Numbered from the stretch's first letter, positions 50,786 through 63,045 are shown. The stretch is 64,000 nt of DNA from Microbacterium sp. BK668 (GCF_004362195.1 NZ_SNWG01000001.1:682001-746000); one strand, 5' to 3'. The notes: a model not told the origin generated them from the sequence alone. A program made the numbers and translations.

Positions 50786-52225
50786 TCAGCCCTCGACGGG
50801 GTGGCGCGGCGGGAACTTCACGAGCAGCAGCAGCACGAGGCCGACGGCGAGCACGATCGCGATGCCGAGGATCCCCCAGTACGTCGCGCCGAAGACCGCG
50901 ATGAACAGCGTCCACAGGGCCGGGGAGAGGAAGCTCGCGACGCGGCCCGTTGTGGCGTAGAGCCCGAAGATCTCGCCCTGCATCCCCTCGGGCGTCACGC
51001 GGGCCAGGAGCGAGCGGCTCGCCGCCTGCGCCGGCCCCACGAACGCCGAGAGGATGAGCCCGCCGATCCAGAAGACGGACTTGCCGGCGGCGTGCCCGAA
51101 GAAGACGACGAGCGCGATCACGACGAGTCCCGTGAGCGCCGTGATGATGACCGCACGAGCCCCGAAGCGGTCGTCGAACCGCCCCGCGATGATGGTCGAC
51201 ACGCCCGCCACGACATTCGCCGCGATCGCGAAGATCAGCACCTCGTTGTCGCTGAACCGGAACGCGACGGCGGCGAGCACGCCTCCGAAGGCGAAGACGC
51301 CGGCAAGCCCGTCGCGGTAGACCGCGCTCGCGAGGAGGAACCAGAACGTCGGCCGGTGCGTGCGGAAGAGCGCGACGATGTCCTCCACGAGCACACGGTA
51401 GGCCGCGAAGAACCCGACGCGCTGCACGCCCGCGGGCTTCGGCGCCTCGGGCACGTTGAGGAAGAGCGGGAGGGCGAACAGAAGCGTCCACACACCGCAT
51501 CCCACGGCGATGAGCCGGTAGGCCAGACCGTCGGACGTGTCCATGCCGAACCAGTCGGCGAAGGTCAGCGCGATGACGATCGTGAGGGCGACGATGCCGC
51601 CGATGTACCCGAGGCCCCAGCCGAGGCCGCTCACCTTTCCGATCGTCTTCGGCGTCGAGACCTGCACGAGCATCGAGTTGTAGTTGACGCCCGCGATCTC
51701 CGACACGACGGCGCCGAGGGCGAGCACGAGCGCGCCGTACCAGAAGAAGGCCGGATCGGCCTGAGCGAAGAAGAGCGCGAACTGCACGAGCGCGAGGAGC
51801 ACGGTGAACACGAGCAGCCACCGCTTGCGACTGCCCGAGCGGTCGGCCGTCTGCCCCAGCACGGGCGCCAGGAGCAGGATCAGGATGCCGGCGATCGTCG
51901 TCGCGAGTCCGTAGCCGCTCGAGAGCCCGGCGAGCGCCTGCTCGCGTGCGGGGTCGTCGGCGCCGAGCTTTGCGATGTCGTCGGGAAGGAAGTTCGCTGA
52001 CACGAGATACAGCGACGCGAAGACGAAGGTCAGAAGCACCGAGTTGAAGGGCTGCGTCGCCCAGTCCCACATGGCCCACGAGAAGACCTGTCTGCGCGGA
52101 ACCGGGGTCTCGTCCGTCGTGTCCTGGAACACGACGCCGACAGCGGCGATGGCGCCGCTGTTGGCGGCCACGGGCGGGGTCGCCCTGCTCGGGTCGGGCT
52201 TTCCGTCGGGTGCGGAGGAGCTCAT
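50786..52225 (-). CDS. MFS transporter, UMF1/Atg22-like
   Basis: 479 residues, about 12 membrane segments. The N-terminal segment SWAMWDWATQPFNSVLLTFVFASLYL and LLAPVLGQTADRSGSRKRWL (motif A) are the UMF1-family marks. The substrate is unknown; yeast relatives export amino acids from the vacuole. I chose ATG at 52225 because minus-strand TACCGT lies seven bases upstream (leaderless type); GTG at 52234 would overlap that element. Confidence 0.88.
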   Translation of the reverse strand: MSSSAPDGKPDPSRATPPVAANSGAIAAVGVVFQDTTDETPVPRRQVFSWAMWDWATQPFNSVLLTFVFASLYLVSANFLPDDIAKLGADDPAREQALAGLSSGYGLATTIAGILILLLAPVLGQTADRSGSRKRWLLVFTVLLALVQFALFFAQADPAFFWYGALVLALGAVVSEIAGVNYNSMLVQVSTPKTIGKVSGLGWGLGYIGGIVALTIVIALTFADWFGMDTSDGLAYRLIAVGCGVWTLLFALPLFLNVPEAPKPAGVQRVGFFAAYRVLVEDIVALFRTHRPTFWFLLASAVYRDGLAGVFAFGGVLAAVAFRFSDNEVLIFAIAANVVAGVSTIIAGRFDDRFGARAVIITALTGLVVIALVVFFGHAAGKSVFWIGGLILSAFVGPAQAASRSLLARVTPEGMQGEIFGLYATTGRVASFLSPALWTLFIAVFGATYWGILGIAIVLAVGLVLLLLVKFPPRHPVEG

Positions 52226-52328
52226 GTCGGTCACGGTAGGGCCCTTCGGTGAACGGCGGGTGCCGCCGCGCGATGCGCCGCACCTTCGCGGCGCGACGCC
52301 AGGCTACTGCGGACCTGGATGCCTCGAA

Positions 52329-52359
52329 GATCGCCCGCGCCGGGTGATCGCCCGCGCCG
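52329..52359. repeat. 14-bp direct repeat between divergent MFS genes
   Basis: gatcgcccgcgccg occurs at 52329-52342 and 52346-52359, three bases apart, within the 173-bp divergent promoter region. Possible regulator site. Confidence 0.5.
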
Positions 52360-52398
52360 ACCGTAGCGACCGTCGAAGGGCCGTGCTTCACTGCACGC

Positions 52399-53982
52399 AT
52401 GACCGACCAGCCGGGCGAGGCGGCTCCGTTCAACGGACGACTCGCGATCCTCCTCGCGATGGCGATGTTCGTCCTCGTCGTCGACACGTCGCTCATGAAC
52501 GTGTCGATCTCGGCGGTCGTGCACGACCTCGACACGACCGCGAGCAGCGTGCAGGGTGCGATCGCCCTGGAAGCGCTCGTGTCGGCCGCGTTCATCCTGA
52601 TCGGTGGCAAGACGGGCGACCTGATCGGACGAAAGCTCGCCTACATCCTCGGGCTGCTCGGATACGCCGTCGGAGCGGTCGCGATGACGTTCGCGCAGAA
52701 CATCACGGCGGTCATCATCTTCTGGGCGATCATCGGCGGGATCGGGGCATCCCTTCTCCTCCCGTCCATGCAGTCGCTGATCCACGGCAACTTCTCCGGC
52801 AGCCACCAGAAGCGCGTCTATGCCCTCGTGGGGGCGTCGGCCGCGATCGCCGCCGCCGTCGGCCCTCTGCTTGGAGGGTTCATCACGACCTTCCTGTCGT
52901 GGCGGGTCGGCTTCGCCCTCGAGGCCGTCATCATCGCGGTCGTGCTGCTGGGCATCGGCCTCGTCAAGGACGTGCCCTACACGGGCGATCGCTCGATCGA
53001 CCTCGTGGGCGCGGCACTCTCCGTGATCGGCATGGGCGGGGTCGTGCTCGGCATCCTCGTATGGCAGGAAGGCGGCGGGTACGTCGGACTTCTCATCGGG
53101 CTCGGCCTCGTAGCACTCGGCGGGCTCGCGTGGTGGCTGCGCAGCCGCAAGCGGGCCGGCAAGCCGGTGCTGCTCGACCCGGGCCTCTTCTCCTCGAAGC
53201 CCTTCCGCACGGGCGTGAGCGGTCAGCTCCTGCAGCAGATCGCCCTCGGCGGCACGATGATCGTCCTGCCGCTGTATCTGCAGATGGTGCTCGAGTACAA
53301 CGCCCTCCAGGCCGGGCTGTCGATCGCGCCGCTGTCGCTCAGCATGTTCGTCGTCGCCCTGCTCGCCGGCCGTCGTGCCAAGGGACGCCCGGCCAACCTC
53401 ATCCTGAGCGGATTCGCGCTCGCCTTCCTCGGACTGCTCGCGATCGTCCCCCTCGTCCCGATCGCCGACTCCGGGTGGTATCTCACGATCCCGCTCATCG
53501 TGGCCGGGTGCGGCCTCGGCCTGCTCGTGTCGCAGCTCAACAACTACACGCTCTCGCCCGTATCCACGGAGCGGGTGAGCGAGGCGGCGGGCGTCAACTC
53601 GGCGGCCGGGTCGTTCGGCCTGTCGTTCGGCCTCGCATTCGCGGGCGCGATCATGCTCGCCACCCTCGCCGCGACCTTCACGTCGTTGGCCTACTCCAGC
53701 ACGGTGCTGACGCCGGAGCAGCAGACGCAGGTTGCCACGGTGCTCGAGGAGGACGCGCAGCTCATGTCCAACACCGGCCTCGAGGAGCTGCTCGCCGACG
53801 AGCCGCCCGCGGCCTCTGCCGAGGTGATCCGCATCAACACCGAGGCGCGGCACATCGCCCTGCAGGTGGCCCTCCTCATCCCGATCCTCGCCGCCGGGCT
53901 CGGCATCCTGAACGGCGTCCGCATGCGGCGCCTGCCGGACCCGCAGCCTGACGCGGCCGCCGAGGGCACTCTGCTCGGCTGA
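52399..53982 (+). CDS. MFS drug/proton antiporter, DHA2 (EmrB/QacA) type
   Basis: 527 residues, 14 membrane segments. LVVDTSLMNVSISAVVHDL near the N-terminus (motif D1), GGKTGDLIGRKLAYILG (motif A), and GASLLLPSMQSLIHGNF (motif region C) are characteristic of EmrB/QacA-type multidrug exporters. The segment VNSAAGSFGLSFGLAFAGAI lies in the C-terminal part, followed by an extracytoplasmic loop. Divergent from the UMF1-type gene; no regulator adjacent. Confidence 0.9.
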   Translation: MTDQPGEAAPFNGRLAILLAMAMFVLVVDTSLMNVSISAVVHDLDTTASSVQGAIALEALVSAAFILIGGKTGDLIGRKLAYILGLLGYAVGAVAMTFAQNITAVIIFWAIIGGIGASLLLPSMQSLIHGNFSGSHQKRVYALVGASAAIAAAVGPLLGGFITTFLSWRVGFALEAVIIAVVLLGIGLVKDVPYTGDRSIDLVGAALSVIGMGGVVLGILVWQEGGGYVGLLIGLGLVALGGLAWWLRSRKRAGKPVLLDPGLFSSKPFRTGVSGQLLQQIALGGTMIVLPLYLQMVLEYNALQAGLSIAPLSLSMFVVALLAGRRAKGRPANLILSGFALAFLGLLAIVPLVPIADSGWYLTIPLIVAGCGLGLLVSQLNNYTLSPVSTERVSEAAGVNSAAGSFGLSFGLAFAGAIMLATLAATFTSLAYSSTVLTPEQQTQVATVLEEDAQLMSNTGLEELLADEPPAASAEVIRINTEARHIALQVALLIPILAAGLGILNGVRMRRLPDPQPDAAAEGTLLG

Positions 53983-54073
53983 CAGCCACGGTCGACGCCT
54001 GTCGGCGAGGCCGGCGACGGGCGCTCGGCCGCTCCGGCCCGGACGGTCGCGACATGCCGTCCCGGACATGCTC

Positions 54074-54102
54074 TTGACCCGCCCTGGGGGCAGGGCCAGT
54101 AT
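54074..54102 (+). promoter_or_regulatory. Promoter of the carboxypeptidase gene
   Basis: -35 TTGACC (54074-54079), 17-base spacer, -10-like CAGTAT (54097-54102). The ATG is at 54136 after aaaggag. Confidence 0.5.
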
Positions 54103-54135
54103 GAGCGCCGGGCATGCCGAACCAAAGGAGTTTCC

Positions 54136-57100
54136 ATGTTCCGTCGCTTCGCCGTCGTCACCGTCGCCGCGCTCGTCATCTCCGGAGCTGCCGCCACCTC
54201 GGCGAGCGCGAGTCCGCCCCCCGACGATGCCGGCGTCGGCACGTCCGTCTACACCGGCACCGTCACCCAGGAGGGCCTGAGCGACATCGCCGATCTCGTC
54301 GACCGCCACGAGATCGTCTCGGCTCCGGGCGACGCGCCGGGCGAGGTCGACGTGCAGGTCGTCCTCAACGAGGTCCAGGCCGCCGCCCTGCGCGAACAGG
54401 GCACGTCGCTCGAGCCCAAGGCGCCGGCGGCGCAGCGACGCCTCATGGAGGCCACGCCGGAGGGCGTGTTCCGCACCTACGGCGGAGAGGGCGGCATCCG
54501 CGAGGAGCTGATGGACCAGGCTGCGACGCATCCGGGGATCGCGCAGTTCCGCGTGATCGGCGAGACGTGGCAGGGGCAGGAGATCGGCGCCGTGCGCGTC
54601 ACGGGGAACATCGCCAAGCAGAAGACCGACGGCAAGCGGCCCGCCACCGTCTACGTCGGCGCCCAGCACGCCCGTGAGTGGATCACGCCCGAGATGGTGC
54701 GCCGACTGCTGGACTACTACCTGTCGTCGTACGGCACGGATCCGCGCGTCACGGGGATCATCGACTCGACGGAACTGTGGTTCGTACCGGTGGCGAATCC
54801 CGACGGCTACGACTTCACCTTCCAGGACGGCAACCGCCTCTGGCGCAAGAACCTGCGGGACAACGACGGCGACGGCGAGATCACCGGCTTCGACGGCGTC
54901 GATCTGAACAGGAACTCCGCGACGCGCTGGGGGTACGACAACGAGGGCTCGTCGCCCAACCCGGTCAGCGACACCTATCGAGGCCCGAGCCCCGGCTCCG
55001 AACCGGAGACGCAGGCGCTCGACCAGCTGTTCGCGAAGGTCACACCCCAGTTCCTCATCAACTACCACTCGGCCGCCGAGCTGCTGCTGTACGGCATCGG
55101 CTGGCAGGTCGCGACGCCGTCGCCCGATGACGTCATCTACGAGGCCATGGCGGGCGACGACGCGACGCCGGCAGTGCCGGGATACGATCCCGACATCTCG
55201 GCCGAGCTGTACACCACCAACGGCGACCTCGACACGCACATGCAGGAGCGCTACGGCGCACTCGGCTTCACCCCGGAGATGTCGACCTGCGAGGCCGCCG
55301 CCGACTCGGTGCCGGACGACGAATGGGTCGCGGAGGACGACTGCGTCGCCTTCGGCTTCGACTTCCCCGACGACGAGGCCCTCATCCAGGCGGAGTTCGA
55401 GAAGAACATCCCGTTCGCTCTGGCCGTCGCGGAGTCGGCGCTCGATCCGGACGACCCCGTCTCGGTCGTGGGCCGGGATGCCGAGGACTTCCGCGTCGAC
55501 TCCTTCTCGGTGTCGTACGGCGACCCGCAGACCGTCGCGGTGTGGGCCAAGCGCGCACTCAAGGCGAAGACGATGTACTACTCGGTCGACGGCGGGAAGG
55601 CGAAGAAGGCGAAGCTCGAGGAGTGGTCGGGCGGCGAGCGCTACGGCTTCGAGAACACCGACTACTACGCCGAATACCGCGGCGTCGTGACGGGCACCGC
55701 GCCGGGGGACCGCGTCGAGGTCTGGTTCGAAGGGCAGTCGACCGGGGCCGATCTCCCGAAGGGTCAGAAGCCCGGGAAGGTCGAGAGCGCTCACTTCACG
55801 TACGAGGTGGCGCAGGACACGGCGCACTCGGTGCTCATCGTCGCGAACGAGGACTACACGGGCTACAACCCCGAGGACGAGCCGCGCGACGACGGCCTCA
55901 AGTATCTCGACGAGCATGTCGCCGCCCTCCAGGCCAATGGAGTCACGCCCGACGTCTGGGACGTCGATGCGCAGGGCGTGCCCCACGACCTCGGAGTCCT
56001 CGGGCACTACGACGCCGTTCTCTGGTATCTCGGCGACAACCGGCTGACGCAGGACGAAGAGGATGTGCTGACGGAGTACGGATCCGGACAGTATCCGGAC
56101 CTCTCCGTCGCCGAGCGGCAGCAGTACCTGACGATCGCGATGCGGGACTATCTCAACGAGGGCGGCAAGCTCGCGCTCGCGGGTGAGACCGTCGGGTACT
56201 ACGGACTGCTCGGCGCCTCCCTCGGCGGTATCTACTACGGCCTGGACGGCGCGCCCGACCAGCAGTGCATGGTGACGGTCGACCCGACCAGCGACTGCCT
56301 GCTTCTGGCCGACGACTTCACGCAGTACTGGATGGGGGCGTACGACCGTGCGCCGCTCGGTGCCAGCGGCATCAACGGCGTCGCCGACCCGCTGGCGGGT
56401 CTGCAGGCGGCGTTCGGGGGGCCGGCCACGGAGGACAACCCCATCGACGAGGTGGGCGAGTTCACTCCGACGAGCGAGGTGCTCCCGGTCGATCAGTTCC
56501 CGCAGTTCGAGAGCTGGGGGGCCGCGGAGTACACCGATCCGTTCGGCCCGTTCATCCCGATCGAGGGGGAGTGGGCGGCCTTCGCCGGTCACATCGACGA
56601 CGGCTATCAGCGCCTCGGACGCACCTTCACCGTTCCGGAACTGGCCGACGGCGAGACGGCCACCTTCGACGCGCAGATCTCGTACGCGACGGAGTTCGGG
56701 TACGACAACGTCATCGTCGAGGTGCGCCCGGCGGGAACGGAGGAGTGGACGACTCTGCCCGACCTCAACGGGGGAACGAGCTCCGAGCCACCGACCGAGT
56801 GCGAGGCGGGCTTCTACGTCGAGGAGCATCCGCAGCTCGAGAACTATCTCACGGTCGCCGATCCGTGCCTCTCGACGGGGGCCACGGGCGAGTGGAACGC
56901 CTTCACCGGGTCGTCAGGAGGCTGGACCGACGTCTCGTTCGACCTCAGTGCGTACGAGGGTCAGGAGATCGAGCTGGTGATCAGCTACGTGACGGATCCC
57001 TTCACCGGCGACACGGGCCTCATCGTCGATGACGTCCGGTTCACCGTGGCGGGTGCCGAGACGGAGGCCGAGGGATTCGAGGCGGGCCTGGGCGCCTGGA

Positions 57101-57291
57101 CGGTGCTGGGCGCACCCGATTCGAGCCCCGGCAACTCCGGCGACTGGGAGCGGGTGTCGGTCGGCGGCCCGTACTTCGGAGTCACCGCGACGCCCGACAC
57201 ACTGCTCTTCGGCTTCGGTCTCGAGCAGCTCTCGACGGACGGCGAGCGCGCGGCGGCGGTCGGACGCATCCTCGATCACTTCGGCCTCTGA
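54136..57291 (+). CDS. Secreted M14 zinc carboxypeptidase with immune-inhibitor-A-like C-terminus
   Basis: 1051 residues. Signal peptide (1-26). Peptidase M14 domain (about 112-430): zinc ligands H178 and E181 (GAQHARE) and H311 (INYHS), substrate-binding DLNRN, WFVPVANPDGYDFT, and catalytic Glu381 in FTPEMST. A linker domain (about 450-560) with electrostatic/beta features follows, and from about 570 the sequence resembles immune inhibitor A (M6) accessory regions (SVLIVANEDYTGYNPEDE, YDAVLWYLGDNR) without the M6 HExxH motif. A beta-sandwich close to the C-terminus (GFEAGLGAWTVLGAPDSSPGN) completes it. Extracellular peptide degradation is likely. Confidence 0.9.
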   Translation: MFRRFAVVTVAALVISGAAATSASASPPPDDAGVGTSVYTGTVTQEGLSDIADLVDRHEIVSAPGDAPGEVDVQVVLNEVQAAALREQGTSLEPKAPAAQRRLMEATPEGVFRTYGGEGGIREELMDQAATHPGIAQFRVIGETWQGQEIGAVRVTGNIAKQKTDGKRPATVYVGAQHAREWITPEMVRRLLDYYLSSYGTDPRVTGIIDSTELWFVPVANPDGYDFTFQDGNRLWRKNLRDNDGDGEITGFDGVDLNRNSATRWGYDNEGSSPNPVSDTYRGPSPGSEPETQALDQLFAKVTPQFLINYHSAAELLLYGIGWQVATPSPDDVIYEAMAGDDATPAVPGYDPDISAELYTTNGDLDTHMQERYGALGFTPEMSTCEAAADSVPDDEWVAEDDCVAFGFDFPDDEALIQAEFEKNIPFALAVAESALDPDDPVSVVGRDAEDFRVDSFSVSYGDPQTVAVWAKRALKAKTMYYSVDGGKAKKAKLEEWSGGERYGFENTDYYAEYRGVVTGTAPGDRVEVWFEGQSTGADLPKGQKPGKVESAHFTYEVAQDTAHSVLIVANEDYTGYNPEDEPRDDGLKYLDEHVAALQANGVTPDVWDVDAQGVPHDLGVLGHYDAVLWYLGDNRLTQDEEDVLTEYGSGQYPDLSVAERQQYLTIAMRDYLNEGGKLALAGETVGYYGLLGASLGGIYYGLDGAPDQQCMVTVDPTSDCLLLADDFTQYWMGAYDRAPLGASGINGVADPLAGLQAAFGGPATEDNPIDEVGEFTPTSEVLPVDQFPQFESWGAAEYTDPFGPFIPIEGEWAAFAGHIDDGYQRLGRTFTVPELADGETATFDAQISYATEFGYDNVIVEVRPAGTEEWTTLPDLNGGTSSEPPTECEAGFYVEEHPQLENYLTVADPCLSTGATGEWNAFTGSSGGWTDVSFDLSAYEGQEIELVISYVTDPFTGDTGLIVDDVRFTVAGAETEAEGFEAGLGAWTVLGAPDSSPGNSGDWERVSVGGPYFGVTATPDTLLFGFGLEQLSTDGERAAAVGRILDHFGL

Positions 57292-57354
57292 GCCGTCGGG
57301 ACGGGGCCGTCAGGACTCCGTGCGGCCGACGTCGCGCGGTGTCATGATGGCCTC

Positions 57355-57843
57355 ATGCCAGCGCACGTCGAGCGGGCCGAGCTGCCGGGCATCGGCGTGC
57401 GGCACGACATCAACACCGAAGCCGGCCGCCGCCTGTCGGTCGTCACCTTCCGGGACGGGCGACGCGAGCTCGCCATCTCCGACGAGGAAGATCCGGATCG
57501 CGCCGAGGAGACGCTGCCCCTGACGGATGACGAGTCGATCGCGCTCTCGGAGGTGCTGGGCGGCTCGCTCATCCTGACCCAGCTCGCGGGACTCCGCGAG
57601 CAGGTGGCGGGCCTCTACACCGAGCAGATCCCCGTGCGCGCGGACTCGCCGTACGTCGGCCGCCCGCTCGGCGAGACGAGGGCGCGCACGCTCACCCGGT
57701 GCTCGATCGTCGCGATCGTCCGGGAAGACCGAGTCGTCCCGTCGCCGGGCCCCGCGGATGTCTTCGGCGCAGGCGACTCGCTCATCGTGGTCGGAACCCG
57801 CGAGGGGATCGACAAGCTCGTGCGCATCGTCAACGGAAGCTGA
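57355..57843 (+). CDS. KhtT-type antiporter regulatory subunit (TrkA-C domain)
   Basis: 162 residues. N-terminal domain (1-75) unique to the KhtT group (RAELPGIGVRHDINTEAGRR), C-terminal RCK_C/TrkA-C domain (about 88-160; PVRADSPYVGRPLGETRART, GPADVFGAGDSLIVVGTREGIDKL). Cytoplasmic partner that gates the antiporter encoded next door; the gap is four bases. CATGAT six bases before the ATG resembles a leaderless promoter. Confidence 0.88.
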   Translation: MPAHVERAELPGIGVRHDINTEAGRRLSVVTFRDGRRELAISDEEDPDRAEETLPLTDDESIALSEVLGGSLILTQLAGLREQVAGLYTEQIPVRADSPYVGRPLGETRARTLTRCSIVAIVREDRVVPSPGPADVFGAGDSLIVVGTREGIDKLVRIVNGS

Positions 57844-57847
57844 GCCG

Positions 57848-59038
57848 ATGGACGGGGGAGCGCTCGTCCTCGTCGAGATCGGCGCGCTCCTGTTCGGCAT
57901 CGCGCTCCTGGCACGGCTGGCGGGGCGCCTGGGCATCTCACCGATCCCGCTCATCCTTCTCGGCGGCCTCGCGTTCGGCGAGGGCGGACTGCTCCCGTTC
58001 GAGCAGGGCGAGGAGTTCATCGAGGTCGGTGCCGAGATCGGAGTGATCCTGCTCCTGCTGATGCTGGGCCTGGAGTACAGCGCCGACGAACTGGTCGCGA
58101 GCCTCCGGCGCTCCCGTGCGGCCGGCCTCCTCGACATGCTCCTCAACGCCCTTCCCGGTGCGCTCGCCGCCCTCGTGCTCGGCTGGGGTCCCGCCGCGGC
58201 GATCGCGCTCGCCGGCATCACCTGGGTGTCGTCGTCGGGGGTCACGGCGAAGCTCCTGAGCGACCTCGGGCGGCTCACCAACCGCGAGACACCCACCGTG
58301 CTCTCGATCCTCGTGATCGAGGATCTGGCGATGGCCCTGTACCTGCCTCTGCTCACCGCGCTCCTGCTCGGACTGGACGCGGGGGGAGTCGTCATCACCG
58401 TCGTCGTCGCACTCGCCGCGGTCTTCCTCATCCTCTTCGTGGCGCTGCGTCACGGCGCGGTCGTCTCGCGGCTCGTCTCCTCCCGCAACGCGGAGGTGCT
58501 GCTGCTGTCCGTGCTCGGGCTCGCGCTGCTCGTAGCAGGCCTCGCCGCGCGCATGAACGTGTCGGCCGCCGTCGGCGCGTTCCTCGTCGGCATCGCGATC
58601 TCCGGTCCGGTCGCGCATCGGGCCGGGCGGGTGCTCACTCCGCTGCGCGACCTCTTCGCGTCCGTGTTCTTCCTCTTCTTCGGCCTCTCCACCGACCCCC
58701 GCGACCTCGTCCCCATGCTGGCGCCTGCGCTTCTCCTGGCCGTGGGCACCATCGCCACCAAGGTGCTCACCGGGTATCTCGCGGCCCGGTCGGCGGGGAT
58801 CGGCGAGGCCGGCCGCTGGCGCGCCGGGCTCGCGCTGACGCCGCGTGGCGAGTTCTCGATCGTGATCGCCGGGCTGGCCGTGGCCGCCGGCATAGACAGC
58901 GCCCTCGCTGCGCTGGCGACCGCCTATGTGCTCATCACGATCATCGCGGGCCCCCTCCTCGCCCGTATCCCGGACTCCCGCCCCTTCACGCAATGGGCGT
59001 ACGGTCGCCAGCAGGAGCGGCGGGCGCGGGCGGCGTAG
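57848..59038 (+). CDS. KhtU-type cation/proton antiporter
   Basis: 396 residues, about 12 membrane segments, Na+/H+ exchanger (CPA2) domain. Start at ATG 57848 (MDGGALVLVEIGALLFGIALLARLAGR); GEGGLLPFEQGEEFIEVGAEIGVILLLLMLGLEYS and LFASVFFLFFGLSTDPRDL are typical of KefB-like proteins. It lacks a C-terminal TrkA-N domain, which fits regulation by a separate KhtT protein. In Bacillus KhtTU exports K+ under stress. The longer frame upstream overlaps khtT and is not used. Confidence 0.9.
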   Translation: MDGGALVLVEIGALLFGIALLARLAGRLGISPIPLILLGGLAFGEGGLLPFEQGEEFIEVGAEIGVILLLLMLGLEYSADELVASLRRSRAAGLLDMLLNALPGALAALVLGWGPAAAIALAGITWVSSSGVTAKLLSDLGRLTNRETPTVLSILVIEDLAMALYLPLLTALLLGLDAGGVVITVVVALAAVFLILFVALRHGAVVSRLVSSRNAEVLLLSVLGLALLVAGLAARMNVSAAVGAFLVGIAISGPVAHRAGRVLTPLRDLFASVFFLFFGLSTDPRDLVPMLAPALLLAVGTIATKVLTGYLAARSAGIGEAGRWRAGLALTPRGEFSIVIAGLAVAAGIDSALAALATAYVLITIIAGPLLARIPDSRPFTQWAYGRQQERRARAA

Positions 59039-59176
59039 AGCCGGGCCGGGGCAGACTGACAAACTCGTCAGCCGCGACGGCGGAACGGTGTTCGACTACA
59101 CCTCGGCGGATGCTGTGCGCGCACTCTACGAGACGGAGAGGGTGGCGCTGGGCTGAGGCATCCCCGAGCCTGGAAA

Positions 59177-61227
<2,051 letters not shown>

Positions 61228-61229
61228 CG

Positions 61230-61871
61230 ATGACCGACAAGGACTTCGACGCGCCGCAGGGTGACGAGGTTCGTCCCGAGCAGGAGGGGTCGGAGGCTCA
61301 GGCCTCCGGCCCCGCTCCGCAGGACGGGACGGATGCCGCAGCCGGCGGTGCTGACGAACTGACGATCGACGACATCCTCGGGACGGAGCAGAACGCCGAC
61401 GCGGCGGCCGAGGACGCCAAGCTCGCCGACCTCGAGTCCGCGCTCCTCCTCGACCTCAAGCGCCTGCAGGCGGAGTACGCCAATTATCGGCGCCGCACCG
61501 AGGAGCAGCGCGAGGTCGAGATCGCCCGCGCGAAGGGCGAGGTCGCCAAGGGGCTGCTCCCCGTGCTGGACGACCTCGACCGGGCCGCCAAGCACGGCGA
61601 CCTCGAGGAGGGGAGCCCGTTCGCGCAGATCGGGGAGAAGATCCGCGCCGTCGTGGAGCGCCTCGGCATCACGGCTTACGGCGAGGCGGGCGAGGTCTTC
61701 GACCCGCAGCACCACGAGGCGATCTTCCAGGCGCCGACACCCGGCGCCGAGGTGCCGACGATCCTCGAGGTCGTCGAGGTCGGCTACCGCCTGGGCTCGG
61801 TCGAGCTGCGTCCTGCCAAGGTCGTCGTCGCTGTGCCGGCGGAACCCTCCGCGGGCCCAGCGACCGGTTGA
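61230..61871 (+). CDS. grpE: Nucleotide exchange factor GrpE
   Basis: 213 residues. Acidic N-terminal 60 residues, a long helix (about 68-105; [44 protein letters not shown]) and the C-terminal beta domain ([34 protein letters not shown]). Releases ADP from DnaK. Sits directly after dnaK and ten bases before dnaJ. Confidence 0.96.
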   Translation: MTDKDFDAPQGDEVRPEQEGSEAQASGPAPQDGTDAAAGGADELTIDDILGTEQNADAAAEDAKLADLESALLLDLKRLQAEYANYRRRTEEQREVEIARAKGEVAKGLLPVLDDLDRAAKHGDLEEGSPFAQIGEKIRAVVERLGITAYGEAGEVFDPQHHEAIFQAPTPGAEVPTILEVVEVGYRLGSVELRPAKVVVAVPAEPSAGPATG

Positions 61872-61881
61872 GAGGCAGCGC

Positions 61882-62895
61882 ATGGCCAGCCAGGACTGGT
61901 TCGACAAGGACTTCTATAAGGTCCTGGGCGTCTCCAAGGACGTCAGCGATGCGGACCTGAAGAAGACCTACCGCAAGCTCGCGCGCACGCATCACCCCGA
62001 CTCCAACCAGGGGGATGCGGCATCCGAGGCGAAGTTCAAGGAGATCTCCGAGGCCTACTCGGTGCTGTCCGATCCCGAGCAGCGCAAGGAGTACGACCAG
62101 ATCCGCGCCATGGGGTCGGGTGCGCGCTTCACAGCGGGGGGTCAGGGCGCCGGCGGATTCGAGGACGTCTTCTCGATGTTCGGCCAGGGCGGGCGGCCCG
62201 GCAACGTGCGCTTCCAGACCTCGGGGACCGACTACGACGACATCTTCTCCATGTTCGAAGAGGCCCGAGGCGGCCGCGGCGGCACCTTCGGTTCCGGTCG
62301 CTTCGGTCAGCCGACCGGCGGCTTCCGCGGGTACGGCGGACCGACGCGCGGTGCCGACGTCACCGCCCGGACGACGATCGACTTCGTCACCGCGACGAAG
62401 GGCGAGACCATCACGCTGCAGGGCGAGGACGGCAAGCCCTTCAAGGTCAAGATCCCCGCGGGGGTCTCGGACGGCCAGAAGATCCGCCTGCGCGGCCGCG
62501 GCCGCCCGTCGCCGGATGGCGGCGAGGCGGGTGACATCGTCGTGTCGGTGACCGTCCGGCCCCACCCCGTGTTCACGCGGGAGGGCCTCAACCTGCGTCT
62601 CACGGTGCCGGTGACCTACACGGAGGCGGTCTTCGGCGCGACGATCGAGGTGCCGACGCTCGGCGGCGACCCGGTCAAGCTCCGTGTCGCACCCGGAACC
62701 CCCTCGGGACGGGTGCTGCGCGTGAAGGGACGCGGCGTCGAAACGTCGAAGGGCACGGGCGACCTCCTCGCCGAGGTGCAGGTCGCCGTGCCGTCACACC
62801 TCGACGACGCCGCGCGGGAAGCGCTCGAGCGCTTCCGTGCGACCGAGCCGAAGGAGAACCCCCGCGCCGACCTCATGTCGAAGGCGCGGGGCTGA
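61882..62895 (+). CDS. dnaJ: DnaJ-family co-chaperone without zinc finger
   Basis: 337 residues. J-domain (8-73) with HPD motif in [13 protein letters not shown], a Gly/Phe-rich region (about 78-150), and two C-terminal substrate-binding domains ([21 protein letters not shown] and [21 protein letters not shown]). The four CxxCxGxG zinc repeats of full DnaJ are absent, as in CbpA and the actinobacterial DnaJ1 group. It stimulates the DnaK ATPase. Confidence 0.95.
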   Translation: MASQDWFDKDFYKVLGVSKDVSDADLKKTYRKLARTHHPDSNQGDAASEAKFKEISEAYSVLSDPEQRKEYDQIRAMGSGARFTAGGQGAGGFEDVFSMFGQGGRPGNVRFQTSGTDYDDIFSMFEEARGGRGGTFGSGRFGQPTGGFRGYGGPTRGADVTARTTIDFVTATKGETITLQGEDGKPFKVKIPAGVSDGQKIRLRGRGRPSPDGGEAGDIVVSVTVRPHPVFTREGLNLRLTVPVTYTEAVFGATIEVPTLGGDPVKLRVAPGTPSGRVLRVKGRGVETSKGTGDLLAEVQVAVPSHLDDAAREALERFRATEPKENPRADLMSKARG

Positions 62896-62906
62896 GTGGA
62901 AGCGCC

Positions 62907-63007
62907 CGGTCGTTGAGCGAGGAGCGGAGCGACGAGATGAAACGCCTCGAACCGAGGATGATCGTGGATGACGCGCATCTCGTCGCGGTTCGCTCGCTCA
63001 TCGACCG
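62907..63007. repeat. Inverted pair of REP-like repeats between dnaJ and hspR
   Basis: ggtcgttgagcgaggagcg continuing to 62939 and the reverse copy at 62976-63006 are mostly complementary and would form a hairpin. Both halves match the repeat at 8121-8154. Confidence 0.7.
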
Positions 63008-63045
63008 AGAGTGAGGGAACAGACGACACGAGACGGAGGTGACCG

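Noticed and set aside
52231..56829. 1532-codon minus-strand frame opposite the MFS and carboxypeptidase genes
   Set aside because: Opposite two well-supported genes and without protein-like composition or RBS.
59053..59156. Short plus-strand frame before the dnaK promoter, ending in VFDYTSADAVRALYETERVALG
   Set aside because: Slightly protein-like, but no start with RBS and no recognised family; could be a gene fragment but evidence is too weak.
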